Shown here: positions 49,522 to 58,344 of the stretch, piece by piece | Position numbering within the stretch: the stretch's first letter is position 1 | Layout of the letters: every line of letters starts with the position of its first letter | NCBI GenBank assembly: GCA_003762715.1 | Contig: RIBJ01000058.1 | Location: 1-60,843, forward strand | DNA length: 60,843 nucleotides | Direction of reading: 5' to 3' | Origin: Muribaculaceae bacterium Isolate-104 (HZI) | GTDB lineage: Bacteria > Bacteroidota > Bacteroidia > Bacteroidales > Muribaculaceae | Notes under the pieces: generated by a model | Databases searched by the model: none | What the model was told of the DNA's origin: nothing | The model's input: the letters and a program-made list of their open reading frames with translations, nothing else | Position numbers and translations under genes: made by a program

Positions 49522-49541
49522 GAGAGAGAGGGATATGAAAC
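49519..49541. other. tRNA-3'-end-like sequence, candidate left att site of element E
   Basis: GCGGAGAGAGAGGGATATGA is close to the tRNA-Ser 3' end GCGGAGAGACAGGGATTCGA (19 of 23 positions over the full stretch). It lies 184 bp before the third integrase gene, the same relation as the 28662 copy to the second integrase. Confidence 0.5.
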
Positions 49542-49669
49542 TACAGTAATATATTATATCAAATAGGGTCGCATATTTAACTATATCTCCATAATATCAG
49601 TTATTTAAGCGGGATTAGGAGTAAAATAAAATAAATTGGATTTCGCTTGATTGAATGAAAATTTGTATG

Positions 49670-49677
49670 TAATTTTG
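49670..49677 (+). promoter_or_regulatory. -7 box for the element E integrase
   Basis: TAATTTTG fits TAnnTTTG, 48 nt before the integrase ATG. The flanking TTTGTATG sequence is repeated. Confidence 0.5.
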
Positions 49678-49724
49678 TATGGATAAAGTTGAGACAACCT
49701 CAAATACATACAAAAGAATCGTTC

Positions 49725-51263
49725 ATGGATAAATACAAGCATCGCGTCAGCTTCCGATTGGAGAAGCGTAAAGATAAAAATGGAAACTTCCCGGAGGAAA
49801 TGCCGATAAATGCCGACATTACTTTTGGCGGCAAGCGTATATGGTATTACTCCGGGTATCGGATTGCCCCGGCAAAATGGGATGAAAAGGCCCAAAGGGT
49901 GAAGCGCAATAACTTCAACAGTGATGATGTGTCTGCCTCAGACATTAATCAACGGCTGATTAAGATTGCGTCTGCCGTTGACGATGCTTTTGCTCAATTA
50001 GAGCTGAGAGAGGAAGAGGCTACTCCGGCCACAGTCAGAGAGGAAGTAAAAAAGATACTCGATGAAGAGAGGTGCACCCGACTGACAGTATGCCAGACTT
50101 ATGATATTCTTATTGATGAAAGGGAAAAAGAAATAAAAGAGACTCCTGCCACCGCTCAATGGTCAAAAGGTACGCTGACAAAGCATAAGACCATGCGGAA
50201 GCATCTGTCGGGTTTTCGAGCCACATTATATTTTGAAGACATCAACGATGAACTGCTTGCAAAGTTTGAGCTGTACCTAATCGGCAAGAGGCTCTCCAAC
50301 AGCTATGTGTTCAAGTCCATGAAGGATATCAAGACTTTCCTTAACTGGTCCACTAAAAAGGGCTATAACCGCAATATCAAATACCAAAGCTATCAGCAGC
50401 GTTTCCATGATGAGACAACTTCCGATACAGCAGTAAATCATTTCGCTCTTACTCCGGAGGAATTACAGTCCATTATGACTTTTCCTACCCATAGGCAAGC
50501 TATTGATCGGGCAAGGGATGTGTTTGTGTTCTGCTGTTTCACTGGGCTAAGGTTCTCGGAAGTTATGGCCTTAAAAAGGTCAAATATGGATGGGGATATA
50601 CTTGATACGACAGCGCAGAAGACCAGACAACGAAAAAGAATTCCCCTTGCAGAAGACGCCATGCGTATTTTATCAAAATACCCAGCCGCACCTGATGAGG
50701 ACGATCCGAGAATATTTCCCAAAATATCAAATCAAAAATTCAATTCACATCTAAAAGAAGTCGGGAAACTTGCCGGAATGACAGGCGATTGGATTATAGA
50801 AACACAAAACGGACGCTATCGGACACGAACCACTGTAAAGAAATATGAGGCACTGGCCTCTCACTGCGCCCGAAGAACCTTTACAACCCTTTGTCTCCGT
50901 AAAGGAATGTCACCGGAGGATATTCGCGCAGTCACAGGGCATACTACGGCCAACATGATGATGAAATACGTCAAATTTGACGACGAAAGCAAGAGGGAAA
51001 AGATGAATCTTCTCAACAACAGCCATAGTCACGGTGTTGAAACCGTCTTTGACCATGCCATTACCGATAATGAAAGAATTCGTCTTGGCATACCGACGCG
51101 TGAAGCTTATCTTGAAATGTTCGAAGGCGATACTGCCTCCGTCAATGCTCACCTCGCAGTCCTCGCTCATATCCGTGGCAACCTCGATGACCGCGCCAAC
51201 TACATCAAGCGTCTTCCCACAGATAAACTCAACGAAGTCCTTGAAATCATAATGAAACTATAA
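49725..51263 (+). CDS. Tyrosine recombinase, integrase of element E
   Basis: This 512-residue integrase starts at 49725 (MDKYKHRVSFRLEKRKDKNG). It is longer than the other two because of an 80-residue C-terminal extension (TREAYLEMFEGDTASVNAHL). Catalytic residues are complete: Arg in FTGLRFSEVMAL, Lys in QKTRQRKRIPL, His-x-x-Arg in SHCARRTFTTL, His in VTGHTTANMM, Tyr in KYVKFDD. Confidence 0.9.
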   Translation: MDKYKHRVSFRLEKRKDKNGNFPEEMPINADITFGGKRIWYYSGYRIAPAKWDEKAQRVKRNNFNSDDVSASDINQRLIKIASAVDDAFAQLELREEEATPATVREEVKKILDEERCTRLTVCQTYDILIDEREKEIKETPATAQWSKGTLTKHKTMRKHLSGFRATLYFEDINDELLAKFELYLIGKRLSNSYVFKSMKDIKTFLNWSTKKGYNRNIKYQSYQQRFHDETTSDTAVNHFALTPEELQSIMTFPTHRQAIDRARDVFVFCCFTGLRFSEVMALKRSNMDGDILDTTAQKTRQRKRIPLAEDAMRILSKYPAAPDEDDPRIFPKISNQKFNSHLKEVGKLAGMTGDWIIETQNGRYRTRTTVKKYEALASHCARRTFTTLCLRKGMSPEDIRAVTGHTTANMMMKYVKFDDESKREKMNLLNNSHSHGVETVFDHAITDNERIRLGIPTREAYLEMFEGDTASVNAHLAVLAHIRGNLDDRANYIKRLPTDKLNEVLEIIMKL

Positions 51264-51279
51264 AAAAACACCCTATTTG

Positions 51280-51295
51280 TTTACTTATAAGTAAA
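51280..51295. promoter_or_regulatory. Palindromic operator of the HigBA-like operon
   Basis: TTTACTTATAAGTAAA is a perfect 16-bp palindrome, 48 bp before the toxin gene, with a weak -7 box TACCTTCG at about 51306. It is likely bound by the XRE-type antitoxin. Confidence 0.55.
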
Positions 51296-51342
51296 ACATT
51301 TTTCGTACCTTCGCGTTTACAAAGACAAAGCACATATCGATT

Positions 51343-51813
51343 ATGAGTGAAGCAGAACTTATACAGCTGAACAAAGACCGTAGTTGCACCCTCTACACCA
51401 TTCAGTTTATCACTGAGGATAAGGGTGAGTATCTCCGTTTCTATAACCGTTTTAAGAATGATGCGACCTATAATGAGGATTTGGCCCGTATAGCCAAATT
51501 CGTTGAAAGTATCGCTGACCTTGGCGCTCTTGAACGATTCTTCAGACCGGAGGGAAAGATGAGTGATAGGGTTTGTGCACTCCCGGTCGTAAAATCGAAG
51601 TTGCGCTTATATTGTCTGCGTCTATCAGACAGCATCCTTATTCTCGGTAATGGAGGAGTTAAGAAAACACGTACATACGACGAGGACGATGAGCTGCGCG
51701 GATTTGTAGTCACCCTGCAAAACTTTGACAAGCTTATCAAAGATGGTGTAAAGGACGGAACCATCACCATTTCCGAAAATAAAATTGAAACCGACAAAAC
51801 CTTTGACATATGA
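51343..51813 (+). CDS. RelE/HigB-like toxin
   Basis: This 156-residue protein resembles the longer RelE/HigB-type toxins of Bacteroidales (YTIQFITEDKGEYLRFYNRF, FFRPEGKMSDRVCALPVVKS, LRLYCLRLSDSILILGNGGV). These usually cleave mRNA on the ribosome. It overlaps the antitoxin gene by 4 nt (ATGA), with toxin first as in higBA. Confidence 0.72.
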   Translation: MSEAELIQLNKDRSCTLYTIQFITEDKGEYLRFYNRFKNDATYNEDLARIAKFVESIADLGALERFFRPEGKMSDRVCALPVVKSKLRLYCLRLSDSILILGNGGVKKTRTYDEDDELRGFVVTLQNFDKLIKDGVKDGTITISENKIETDKTFDI

Positions 51814-52076
51814 AAACTGCATTTGAAGAATATAACAAAATAGTGGACTCGATACCGGCTTCTATTCATAAGGAAGTAGCTATGGAGATAGCTGTCTCCA
51901 ATAGGATTTACGAGCTTATGCAAGAAAAAGGACTGTCAAAGGCCGAGTTTGCCCGTTCGCTTGGTAAGCGTCCATGTGAAATTACCAAGTGGCTGAGCGG
52001 ACAGCATAATTTCACCCTTTCCACCCTCGCGATGCTCTCCGCCTTTTTCGGTCAGCCAGTCATCACTGTAGGATAA
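51810..52076 (+). CDS. XRE/HigA-like antitoxin
   Basis: This 88-residue helix-turn-helix protein (AVSNRIYELMQEKGLSKAEF, ARSLGKRPCEITKWLSGQHN) is translationally coupled to the toxin. It should neutralise the toxin and repress the operon through the palindrome at 51280. Confidence 0.82.
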   Translation: MKTAFEEYNKIVDSIPASIHKEVAMEIAVSNRIYELMQEKGLSKAEFARSLGKRPCEITKWLSGQHNFTLSTLAMLSAFFGQPVITVG

Positions 52077-52085
52077 GATAAACTT

Positions 52086-52844
52086 ATGTTGAAAACAACT
52101 GACGATTTCTTCATACCCGACAATGAGGTCAGGCTCCAGGAGGAACTTGATTATAGCCGTGTGTCGGAATATGTGAGGTCGGCTGAGGCGTTCTCCCGCT
52201 CGACTTATCAGAGCGTCTATATCATTGACTATTTCAGGCAGAATTTCTTGTATGTGTCGCCCAATCCGATGTTTCTCTGCGGACTGCCGCCGGAGCGGAT
52301 GACGGCACTCGGCTACCGTTTTTATTCACGTTATGTGCCAGAGGATGAACAGCCGATGCTCATTGAACTGAACAGGGCAGGTTTCTCGTTCTACAACAAT
52401 ATTCCGATCAATGAGCGTAAGGACTGGTACATCTCCTACGATTTCCATATCCTCAACGACGGGCGAAGGAGCCTTGTCAACCACAAGCTAACTCCGCTTG
52501 CCCTCACCTCGGACGGGCGGATATGGCTCGCCCTTTGCGTGGTGTCGGCTTCGACACACACCGAGTCCGGACATATTGAGATGCACCGCGTAGGCTCGTC
52601 TGATTTCTTTGAGTACAATCTGACCACACGTCGCTGGGACAAACGGCAGATGCTCGTGCTGACCGACGGCGAAAAATCGGTGCTTACTCTATCCATACAG
52701 GGCTACACCATGTCGGAGATTGCCGATAAGATCTGCCTGTCACCCGACACCATCAAGAAATACCGTCAACGTATCTTCGAGAAACTTGATGTGCGCAATA
52801 TCTCCGAGGCGATAGTGGCGGCAACCAACAACAAACTGTTATGA
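52086..52844 (+). CDS. LuxR-type regulator with PAS-like N-terminus
   Basis: This 252-residue protein has an N-terminal PAS-like sensory part (SVYIIDYFRQNFLYVSPNPM) and a C-terminal LuxR helix-turn-helix (LTDGEKSVLTLSIQGYTMSE, KICLSPDTIKKYRQRIFEKL). It may control transfer or the outer-membrane receptor of element E. It starts 9 nt after the antitoxin gene and may share its transcript. Confidence 0.8.
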   Translation: MLKTTDDFFIPDNEVRLQEELDYSRVSEYVRSAEAFSRSTYQSVYIIDYFRQNFLYVSPNPMFLCGLPPERMTALGYRFYSRYVPEDEQPMLIELNRAGFSFYNNIPINERKDWYISYDFHILNDGRRSLVNHKLTPLALTSDGRIWLALCVVSASTHTESGHIEMHRVGSSDFFEYNLTTRRWDKRQMLVLTDGEKSVLTLSIQGYTMSEIADKICLSPDTIKKYRQRIFEKLDVRNISEAIVAATNNKLL

Positions 52845-52863
52845 GCTGACTCTCCACACTCTA

Positions 52864-53397
52864 CTATTCACTCCCCGCTAAATAAAAACGCGGAAAATGT
52901 TTCACTTCCCGACCGACTGCGATATTGGCGGCTATCCGTGCGCAGATGTGGGCTGCAAGCCGTTGAGCGGATTCGTTAGTTACTCCGGCTTTTATTTCCG
53001 GCAATGCTTCACCGAGCTAGTCGCAACCCTCCATATTCCAGAAAGCGCAGTACCCCGACATATATTCCGCCGCCCACAGCCGTAAATCCGTCTGTGCAAG
53101 CACTTCCTTGTCATCGCCGGGCATTATCACAATTGCCCCTGCACCTCTCACAAAATCAAAAGTATATATTATAGGTACTGAAACTATGTCGCTCACGAAG
53201 TGCGAATTTTCGTTGCCGCCATATTTTGAGATTATATTTATGGTGGTGCTATTCTTTTGATAGTCTGTGTCATTCCCAACAACTATATTTGAAAAACCTA
53301 TACTTTTCAGCTCGGATTTCAGATAGGCTACAAAAGTGTCTGTGCCGATAACCATTATCCGGCACTACTTGATAAGATGTCTTTCCTCGTTTGTCAT
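52864..53397 (-). pseudogene. ThiF/E1-like small protein gene with two in-frame amber codons
   Basis: One frame of 177 codons runs from ATG 53397 (MTNEERHLIK) to TAG 52864-52866. It is interrupted only by TAG at 53365-53367 (after HLIK, before CRIMVIGTDTF) and TAG at 53017-53019 (after NMEGCD, before LGEALPEIKAG). It has a Rossmann-like start (MVIGTDTFVAYLKSELKSIG) and a tail AAHICARIAANIAVGREVKH that resembles ThiF-type proteins. There is no frameshift. Trp or Gln at the ambers would restore a continuous protein. Confidence 0.5.
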
Positions 53398-53551
53398 ATC
53401 TGATATTCTATTTCTACGAAAGCGTCTTGCTACGATTACTTGATGCAAAATTAGAAATTGCCTTATCGGTGTGCCATACCCCAAAGTGTATATTTTCGCC
53501 TCGGTCTGTATTTGTACTCTTTTGGGTATGGCATGGAATTTCTCATGACTG

Positions 53552-53559
53552 TAATTTTG
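53552..53559 (+). promoter_or_regulatory. -7 box for the outer-membrane receptor gene
   Basis: TAATTTTG fits TAnnTTTG, 26 nt before the receptor ATG at 53586. It supports that start over the long upstream in-frame extension. Confidence 0.6.
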
Positions 53560-53585
53560 CAACAGAAATAAAAAAAATCACAAAT

Positions 53586-55736
53586 ATGAAAACGTTACTG
53601 ACTTTTATTGCTGCGATGATTTGCACTCTGCAAAGCTCAGCGCAGACTGTAGCACCTGATACGACTTCAAGAAATGAAGTTGCTGAAGGGTTGCTAACAG
53701 TCTTGCTTCCTGCGATAGCTGAAAAAGACTCAACAAAAAATATCCATGAGCTTGACGAAATAGTTGTTAAAGCACCAAAAGTAATCCGCAAGTCTGATAT
53801 GGATGTTTATCATCCCTCGAAAAGCGCGGTTGACAATTCCAAGAACGGTATGCAGTTGCTCCGCAATCTGATGATACCGACTCTTACGGTAAATGATGCC
53901 TTGGGTTCGATAAGCGCGGCAGGACAATCGGTACAGATACGAATCAACGGCAGGGTTGCGACCATTGAGCAGGTCAAAGTTCTTCTTCCTGAAACAATAA
54001 AGCGCGTTGAATGGATTGATAATCCGGGACTACGCTATAACGGAGCCAACTATGTGCTCAATTTTATCGTAACAAATCCCACGCTCGGAGGTTCTTTAAT
54101 GCTGGAGGGAAAACAGGCTGTCAATGAGAAATGGGGATATTACCGGGCTGATACAAAATTCAATATCGGCCGTTCCCAATGGGGAGTAGGTGCATATTTC
54201 AAACTCACAGATAATGTGAAGTCTCACCGCGAATATGAAGAAACATTTACATATCCTGACGGCACATCATTGACAAGGACTGAAACACCCATAGGCGGAG
54301 AACTTGACAACAGCCAGGGCGCAATGTGGCTGACATATAACTACATAAAACCGGATACCACTGTGTTTTATGTAGCCCTGCAAGCCAACCGCAATTTTGC
54401 GGATAAATGGCTATATAATGGGGTATTGAGTCTAAGTAATGGCGAAAAAGACATCAACCTCACCGATTCTCACGGCAATATCGGCACAACTCCGTCTTTC
54501 TCAGCGTATTTTGAGCAGCACTTTAGCCATAAACAGACGTTGGTTGTGGACTTCAGTGCGTCACTTTATTCCGGGCACTCATATTCAGATTATATTGAGC
54601 ATATGCCGGCTACCTCTCAGCTTATAAATGATATTCACACCTATATAAAAGACTGGAATCAAGCTTACTGCCTCGAGGCTGACTATATAAAACAATGGAG
54701 AAACTCTCGTCTTACCGCAGGAGTGTCTTACACAGCTAACCGCAATCGCTCAACATACAAGAATCTTGACGGGGAAGTATTTCATCAACGTCAGGACAAG
54801 GCATATTTCTTTGCCGAATATTTCCACCGTATCAACAAAATTTCTTTAACAGGAGGACTTGGTGCGCAATATACCTCGTTCCTTTTTAAGGAAACCAATC
54901 AAGGCAATCATTCATGGAACCTCCGGCCACAGGCTACCATAACCTATTCACCCAACCAAAACCATCAGTTCCGCCTTAGTTTCACATCGTGGCAATCAGC
55001 TCCATCTCTTGCCGAAACCAATATTGCGCCCCAGCAACTTGACGGCTTTCAATGGAGAACCGGAAATCCCGATTTGAAAACCTCATCCTCATACATGCTC
55101 TCATTGAGATACAGTTACAATCTACCTCGTGTTTCAGGTTCATTGGGTGTCAGAGCCTTTTCAAGTCCAAATGCAATCACGCCTTACCTTTACTGGGAAA
55201 ATAACAGGCTAATAACTTCTTACGAAAATAGTAAAGGATTGGACAACATAAGTTTTTGGATAGCTCCGCAGATTGAGGTTATTCCGACATGGATGACTTT
55301 ATCAGGGACATTGCAGTATACTGCGGAACGCATGAAAGGCAATAGATACAAACTCTATAATCATTGTTGGAGCGGTGATGTAAGTGCGTTGCTTTCTCAT
55401 TGGGGCTTCACTCTTGGAGTGCAGTACCGCCGGGCGCAGAGAGATTTGTGGGGTGAAAAAATCTCATGGGGCGAAGACATCTCTATAATAGATTTATCCT
55501 ATAATTGGAAAGAATGGGAATTTGGAGCAGGAGTAATCATGCCTTTTGGAAAATATGATCAAGGTTCCAGATCATTAAGCAAATGGAACACGAATGAGCA
55601 GCATATGCGGCTCAATATGCGGATGCCGTATATATCCATCAGTTACAATTTGCAATGGGGACGGCAGAAACGAGGGGCAAGCAAACTTATAAATGCCGAT
55701 GCCAGTGTCAATCAATCTACCACAGGAGGACGATAA
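53586..55736 (+). CDS. TonB-dependent receptor-like outer-membrane protein
   Basis: This 716-residue protein has a signal peptide (LLTFIAAMICTLQSSAQ), a TonB-box-like ELDEIVVKAPKV, a plug domain (DALGSISAAGQSVQIRINGR, ETIKRVEWIDNPGLRYNGAN) and a large beta-barrel ending SISYNLQWGRQKRGASKL. It lacks the usual N-terminal carboxypeptidase-regulatory domain and has no SusD partner, so a polysaccharide role is unlikely. It is cargo of element E, between the LuxR-type regulator and the relaxase genes. A role in nutrient uptake, surface exclusion or mating is open. Confidence 0.8.
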   Translation: MKTLLTFIAAMICTLQSSAQTVAPDTTSRNEVAEGLLTVLLPAIAEKDSTKNIHELDEIVVKAPKVIRKSDMDVYHPSKSAVDNSKNGMQLLRNLMIPTLTVNDALGSISAAGQSVQIRINGRVATIEQVKVLLPETIKRVEWIDNPGLRYNGANYVLNFIVTNPTLGGSLMLEGKQAVNEKWGYYRADTKFNIGRSQWGVGAYFKLTDNVKSHREYEETFTYPDGTSLTRTETPIGGELDNSQGAMWLTYNYIKPDTTVFYVALQANRNFADKWLYNGVLSLSNGEKDINLTDSHGNIGTTPSFSAYFEQHFSHKQTLVVDFSASLYSGHSYSDYIEHMPATSQLINDIHTYIKDWNQAYCLEADYIKQWRNSRLTAGVSYTANRNRSTYKNLDGEVFHQRQDKAYFFAEYFHRINKISLTGGLGAQYTSFLFKETNQGNHSWNLRPQATITYSPNQNHQFRLSFTSWQSAPSLAETNIAPQQLDGFQWRTGNPDLKTSSSYMLSLRYSYNLPRVSGSLGVRAFSSPNAITPYLYWENNRLITSYENSKGLDNISFWIAPQIEVIPTWMTLSGTLQYTAERMKGNRYKLYNHCWSGDVSALLSHWGFTLGVQYRRAQRDLWGEKISWGEDISIIDLSYNWKEWEFGAGVIMPFGKYDQGSRSLSKWNTNEQHMRLNMRMPYISISYNLQWGRQKRGASKLINADASVNQSTTGGR

Positions 55737-55802
55737 AAACAGCTTAAATATATAGACAAAGACAGGCAACCCCGGCAGTGATTGCTGGGGTTATCTGTCT
55801 TT

Positions 55803-57560
55803 TTACATGGATAGCTTGGTTCCGGATTGACGCTCATCCATATCATCATACCTCGTTCGGTGGCCGACTTCATGTTCCAGGTTGTGGCCAGATATTCCGG
55901 AACTGACATTGAGGGAAGACAGGGCGTTGGCGAGGATAGCTGCGAAGGCCTTTGATATTTCAGGTGTATAGTCCTGAGGACGGAGAGGGAGGATGCGGAC
56001 TTTTACCTGAGACTGGGTGTGCTGCCTAATTCTTTCCTTGACAGCCACTGCGTCGGTATGTGTCAGATAATGGACGGCAAGGGCGAGCAGGAAATCATGT
56101 CCGGCTCCGGCATCGGATTGAAGCGAGAGAAAACGATTGGTCTCTTCCCGGCTCATTTCTATAAGAGGTGTATAGTCGTCAGCCAGCGTTATGCGGAAGC
56201 CGTAGTTGCCGTTGCGGAGCTTGACTGCTGTCACACCCTTTATCCTGTCGAGTGGGTCATGCAAAGGGGATCGCTTCAAGTATTCGGTCAGTATCTCTTC
56301 GGAGAATATGGTGGCTGCGATTGTCAGACCAACATCTTCTCGTTCATCGTCTTTCGCCCCCATATACCAGGCATATTGTCTTGGCGATATTGACTTGCTA
56401 TAAGTATCTCCATCTTTTGTGTGGATACACATATAGTCACTCCGGCCATCGGTACCAACTTCCGCGGTGAATAACCCGCGATAGATGTCAAGCGGCGAGG
56501 GCTTGTATGCAGGATTGGCAGCAAAGTCAATTAGCTCCGATAGCTTCATTATCGTACTACCGTCGAAGGCAATCTTTTCGGCATGGTCGATGAGGCTGTA
56601 GCCCCTGACCCTGCCGGTTTTATCTTTTTGAAAACTGATGTCGATGCCAAACTTGGTCTTGAGAACATCAATTAGAGTTTGTATGCGCTGACAGTTTTCC
56701 TCGCTCAGCGGTTTTCCGTTATTGTCGAGTATCCTGCGGATGTTGGCATTGGCTTTTGTCTTGACAGACTTTTTCTTCCGGCCTTTTGACACTTTGACAT
56801 TATCGACACTTTGACATTTTCCCTCCGCAATTTCGGTCTTATATTTCCGGACTATGGCGCGAAGCCGGGTTGTCCGGTCTTTACGCTTGCTGCTGTCCTT
56901 GGTGATATGATTGATAATATCGCCAATCCCTATATTCCCGGCATCGCCTCCGCATTTGAAAAGGCGATATCCGTCGAGCGATTTCTCTATCTTGTATCCG
57001 TGCGTCTTTACGATGTTGGCGAACTGCCCCTCGGTCTCATAGTCATAACTGAAAATACGGTCGAGATTTTTTTTGATGTCAGTGGCGAGTATGCGGTTGG
57101 CGCACTCGTTAAGTCTGCGCCTGTCCTGATGGTCGGAAATTGGAAAACCGTTGGGTTCTATCCTTGTCGAGAGAATATGCACATGGTTATTGTCCGTGTC
57201 ATGGTGGGCATACACGAAATACGGTTGCCGGGCATAGCCCATACCGGCCATAAGCTCACGGGCGAAGTCGGTAAGCTCTTCCGGCGACATGACACGCCCT
57301 TTGACCGATGCCGAAACATGGAACTGGAATCGGGTAGTCTTCGTGTTGCCATAAGTCTGCGAACGGTCTTTCAGATACCGCTCGACTTCTGCCGAGGCAT
57401 CGAGTCCAAAGCAATGAAGAGTCTCGACATTGTGGCGCAGCGTCTCGCTGACATTCTCCATCGCCATGAGCCGCGCTACTCCGGCGGCTACCTTCATCTC
57501 ATTATAGCGTGCGCCGGGAAAGCCTCCACCGGAAACGTCGCTGAGTTTCTTGACTATCAT
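55803..57560 (-). CDS. Relaxase (MobB/MobA-type, HUH) of element E
   Basis: This 585-residue relaxase has an N-terminal domain (MIVKKLSDVSGGGFPGARYN) and histidine motif YFVYAHHDTDNNHVHILSTR near residue 120. A basic linker (KGRKKKSVKTKANANIRRIL) and a C-terminal helical region follow. Its coding sequence contains two copies of GACACTTTGACAT (56788-56815) repeated in the upstream intergenic region. Its start overlaps the accessory gene by 4 nt (ATGA). Confidence 0.85.
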   Translation of the reverse strand: MIVKKLSDVSGGGFPGARYNEMKVAAGVARLMAMENVSETLRHNVETLHCFGLDASAEVERYLKDRSQTYGNTKTTRFQFHVSASVKGRVMSPEELTDFARELMAGMGYARQPYFVYAHHDTDNNHVHILSTRIEPNGFPISDHQDRRRLNECANRILATDIKKNLDRIFSYDYETEGQFANIVKTHGYKIEKSLDGYRLFKCGGDAGNIGIGDIINHITKDSSKRKDRTTRLRAIVRKYKTEIAEGKCQSVDNVKVSKGRKKKSVKTKANANIRRILDNNGKPLSEENCQRIQTLIDVLKTKFGIDISFQKDKTGRVRGYSLIDHAEKIAFDGSTIMKLSELIDFAANPAYKPSPLDIYRGLFTAEVGTDGRSDYMCIHTKDGDTYSKSISPRQYAWYMGAKDDEREDVGLTIAATIFSEEILTEYLKRSPLHDPLDRIKGVTAVKLRNGNYGFRITLADDYTPLIEMSREETNRFLSLQSDAGAGHDFLLALAVHYLTHTDAVAVKERIRQHTQSQVKVRILPLRPQDYTPEISKAFAAILANALSSLNVSSGISGHNLEHEVGHRTRYDDMDERQSGTKLSM

Positions 57561-57937
57561 TTCTCGGAGTTTATCATATTATACAGATAGGCAAGCATCT
57601 GCTTTATCTTTTCAATGTCCTCGCTATACTGACTGAAAGGAAGAAGGTCTGATGATCTCAGCGAATAGGGAAAGAGTTTCTGTTGCTCATTGATGTGTTT
57701 CACAATCTGATTGGTATTGGTTCCTAACCTGCCAATCTGCTTGATTGCGGTGTTAAGCAACGCCGACAGTTGAGGATTGTCTCTAAGGGCGGCCTGCGCC
57801 TCGTTATAACTGAGGGATGCACAACGTATAAATGCGCTGAGATTGCCTTTGGTGTATATGTCGGCTCTTGACTGCATGGCTGCAAGGGTCTGTGAGTCAA
57901 CACGGACTTTTATGGTAATGGTTTTATTATCAGACAT
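57557..57937 (-). CDS. Mobilization accessory protein (ribbon-helix-helix)
   Basis: This 126-residue protein (MSDNKTITIKVRVDSQTLAA) has an RHH DNA-binding start and the family's C-terminal motif QIGRLGTNTNQIVKHINEQQ. It should bind oriT with the relaxase. ATG 57937 is chosen; the frame upstream to 58096 has no conserved sequence. It is translationally coupled to the relaxase. Confidence 0.83.
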   Translation of the reverse strand: MSDNKTITIKVRVDSQTLAAMQSRADIYTKGNLSAFIRCASLSYNEAQAALRDNPQLSALLNTAIKQIGRLGTNTNQIVKHINEQQKLFPYSLRSSDLLPFSQYSEDIEKIKQMLAYLYNMINSEK

Positions 57938-58344
57938 AGTGATATTGTCTTTATGCAATGATGATTTGATGTAATGATGTATTAATGCGATTATATCTTG
58001 ATGTGACACTCTATTGGCCGCTCGATGAACAATGTCACACGTCCAATCACTCCATACACTTCGGTTCATGTTGCATTGCACAATGATATATTGCACAATG
58101 AATGATTGCTTGTGGCATCATTGGCCTTCGGATCATGATTCATCGAATCAAAAGACTGCGAGTTTCGAGCGGTATTGACCCTCACCTTTGGGGAGGCGGG
58201 ATTGCCGTTGTGGACACAAGCGGCATATCTTGCATAGCAAGGTTTGTCTCCAAATCAGAGTTTGAAAGACCATATTTTCAACTGTCTTACCCGACTACTC
58301 CGATAATGTCAAAGTGTCAAAAGTTCAAAGTGTCACCGCATAAT
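57938..58344. other. Intergenic region upstream of mob genes, probable oriT of element E
   Basis: This 407-bp gap between the accessory mob gene and the DUF3987 stop holds two direct repeats of ATTGCACAATGA (58075-58086 and 58090-58101, period 15). It also holds two of TCAAAGTGTCA (58309-58319 and 58325-58335, period 16). It carries no gene and is the natural place for oriT. Confidence 0.55.
58301..58335 (+). repeat. TCAAAGTGTCA repeats with an inverted 23-bp copy in the relaxase gene
   Basis: Positions 58301-58323 (starting CGATAATGTCAAAGTGTC) are the exact reverse complement of 56783-56805 inside the relaxase gene. A second shorter copy follows here at 58325-58335 and another lies at 56806-56817. 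A 23-bp exact inverted repeat 1.5 kb apart is unlikely by chance. Confidence 0.75.

Larger units (their letters stand above)
49196..49724. other. 529-bp hipB/integrase intergenic region
   Basis: It contains the hipBST promoter/operator, a TGTCCGAATTTTGTCC near-repeat at 49444-49459, copy 2 of the 48-bp repeat (49474-49521), a tRNA-3'-end-like sequence (49519-49541) and the integrase promoter (49670-49677). No gene is seen. Confidence 0.6.

Noticed and set aside
40617-53397. Genome-wide stop-codon reassignment
   Set aside because: Genes in the same window end normally with TAG, TGA and TAA (traN and the primase with TAG; several chromosomal genes with TGA), so a changed code is unlikely.
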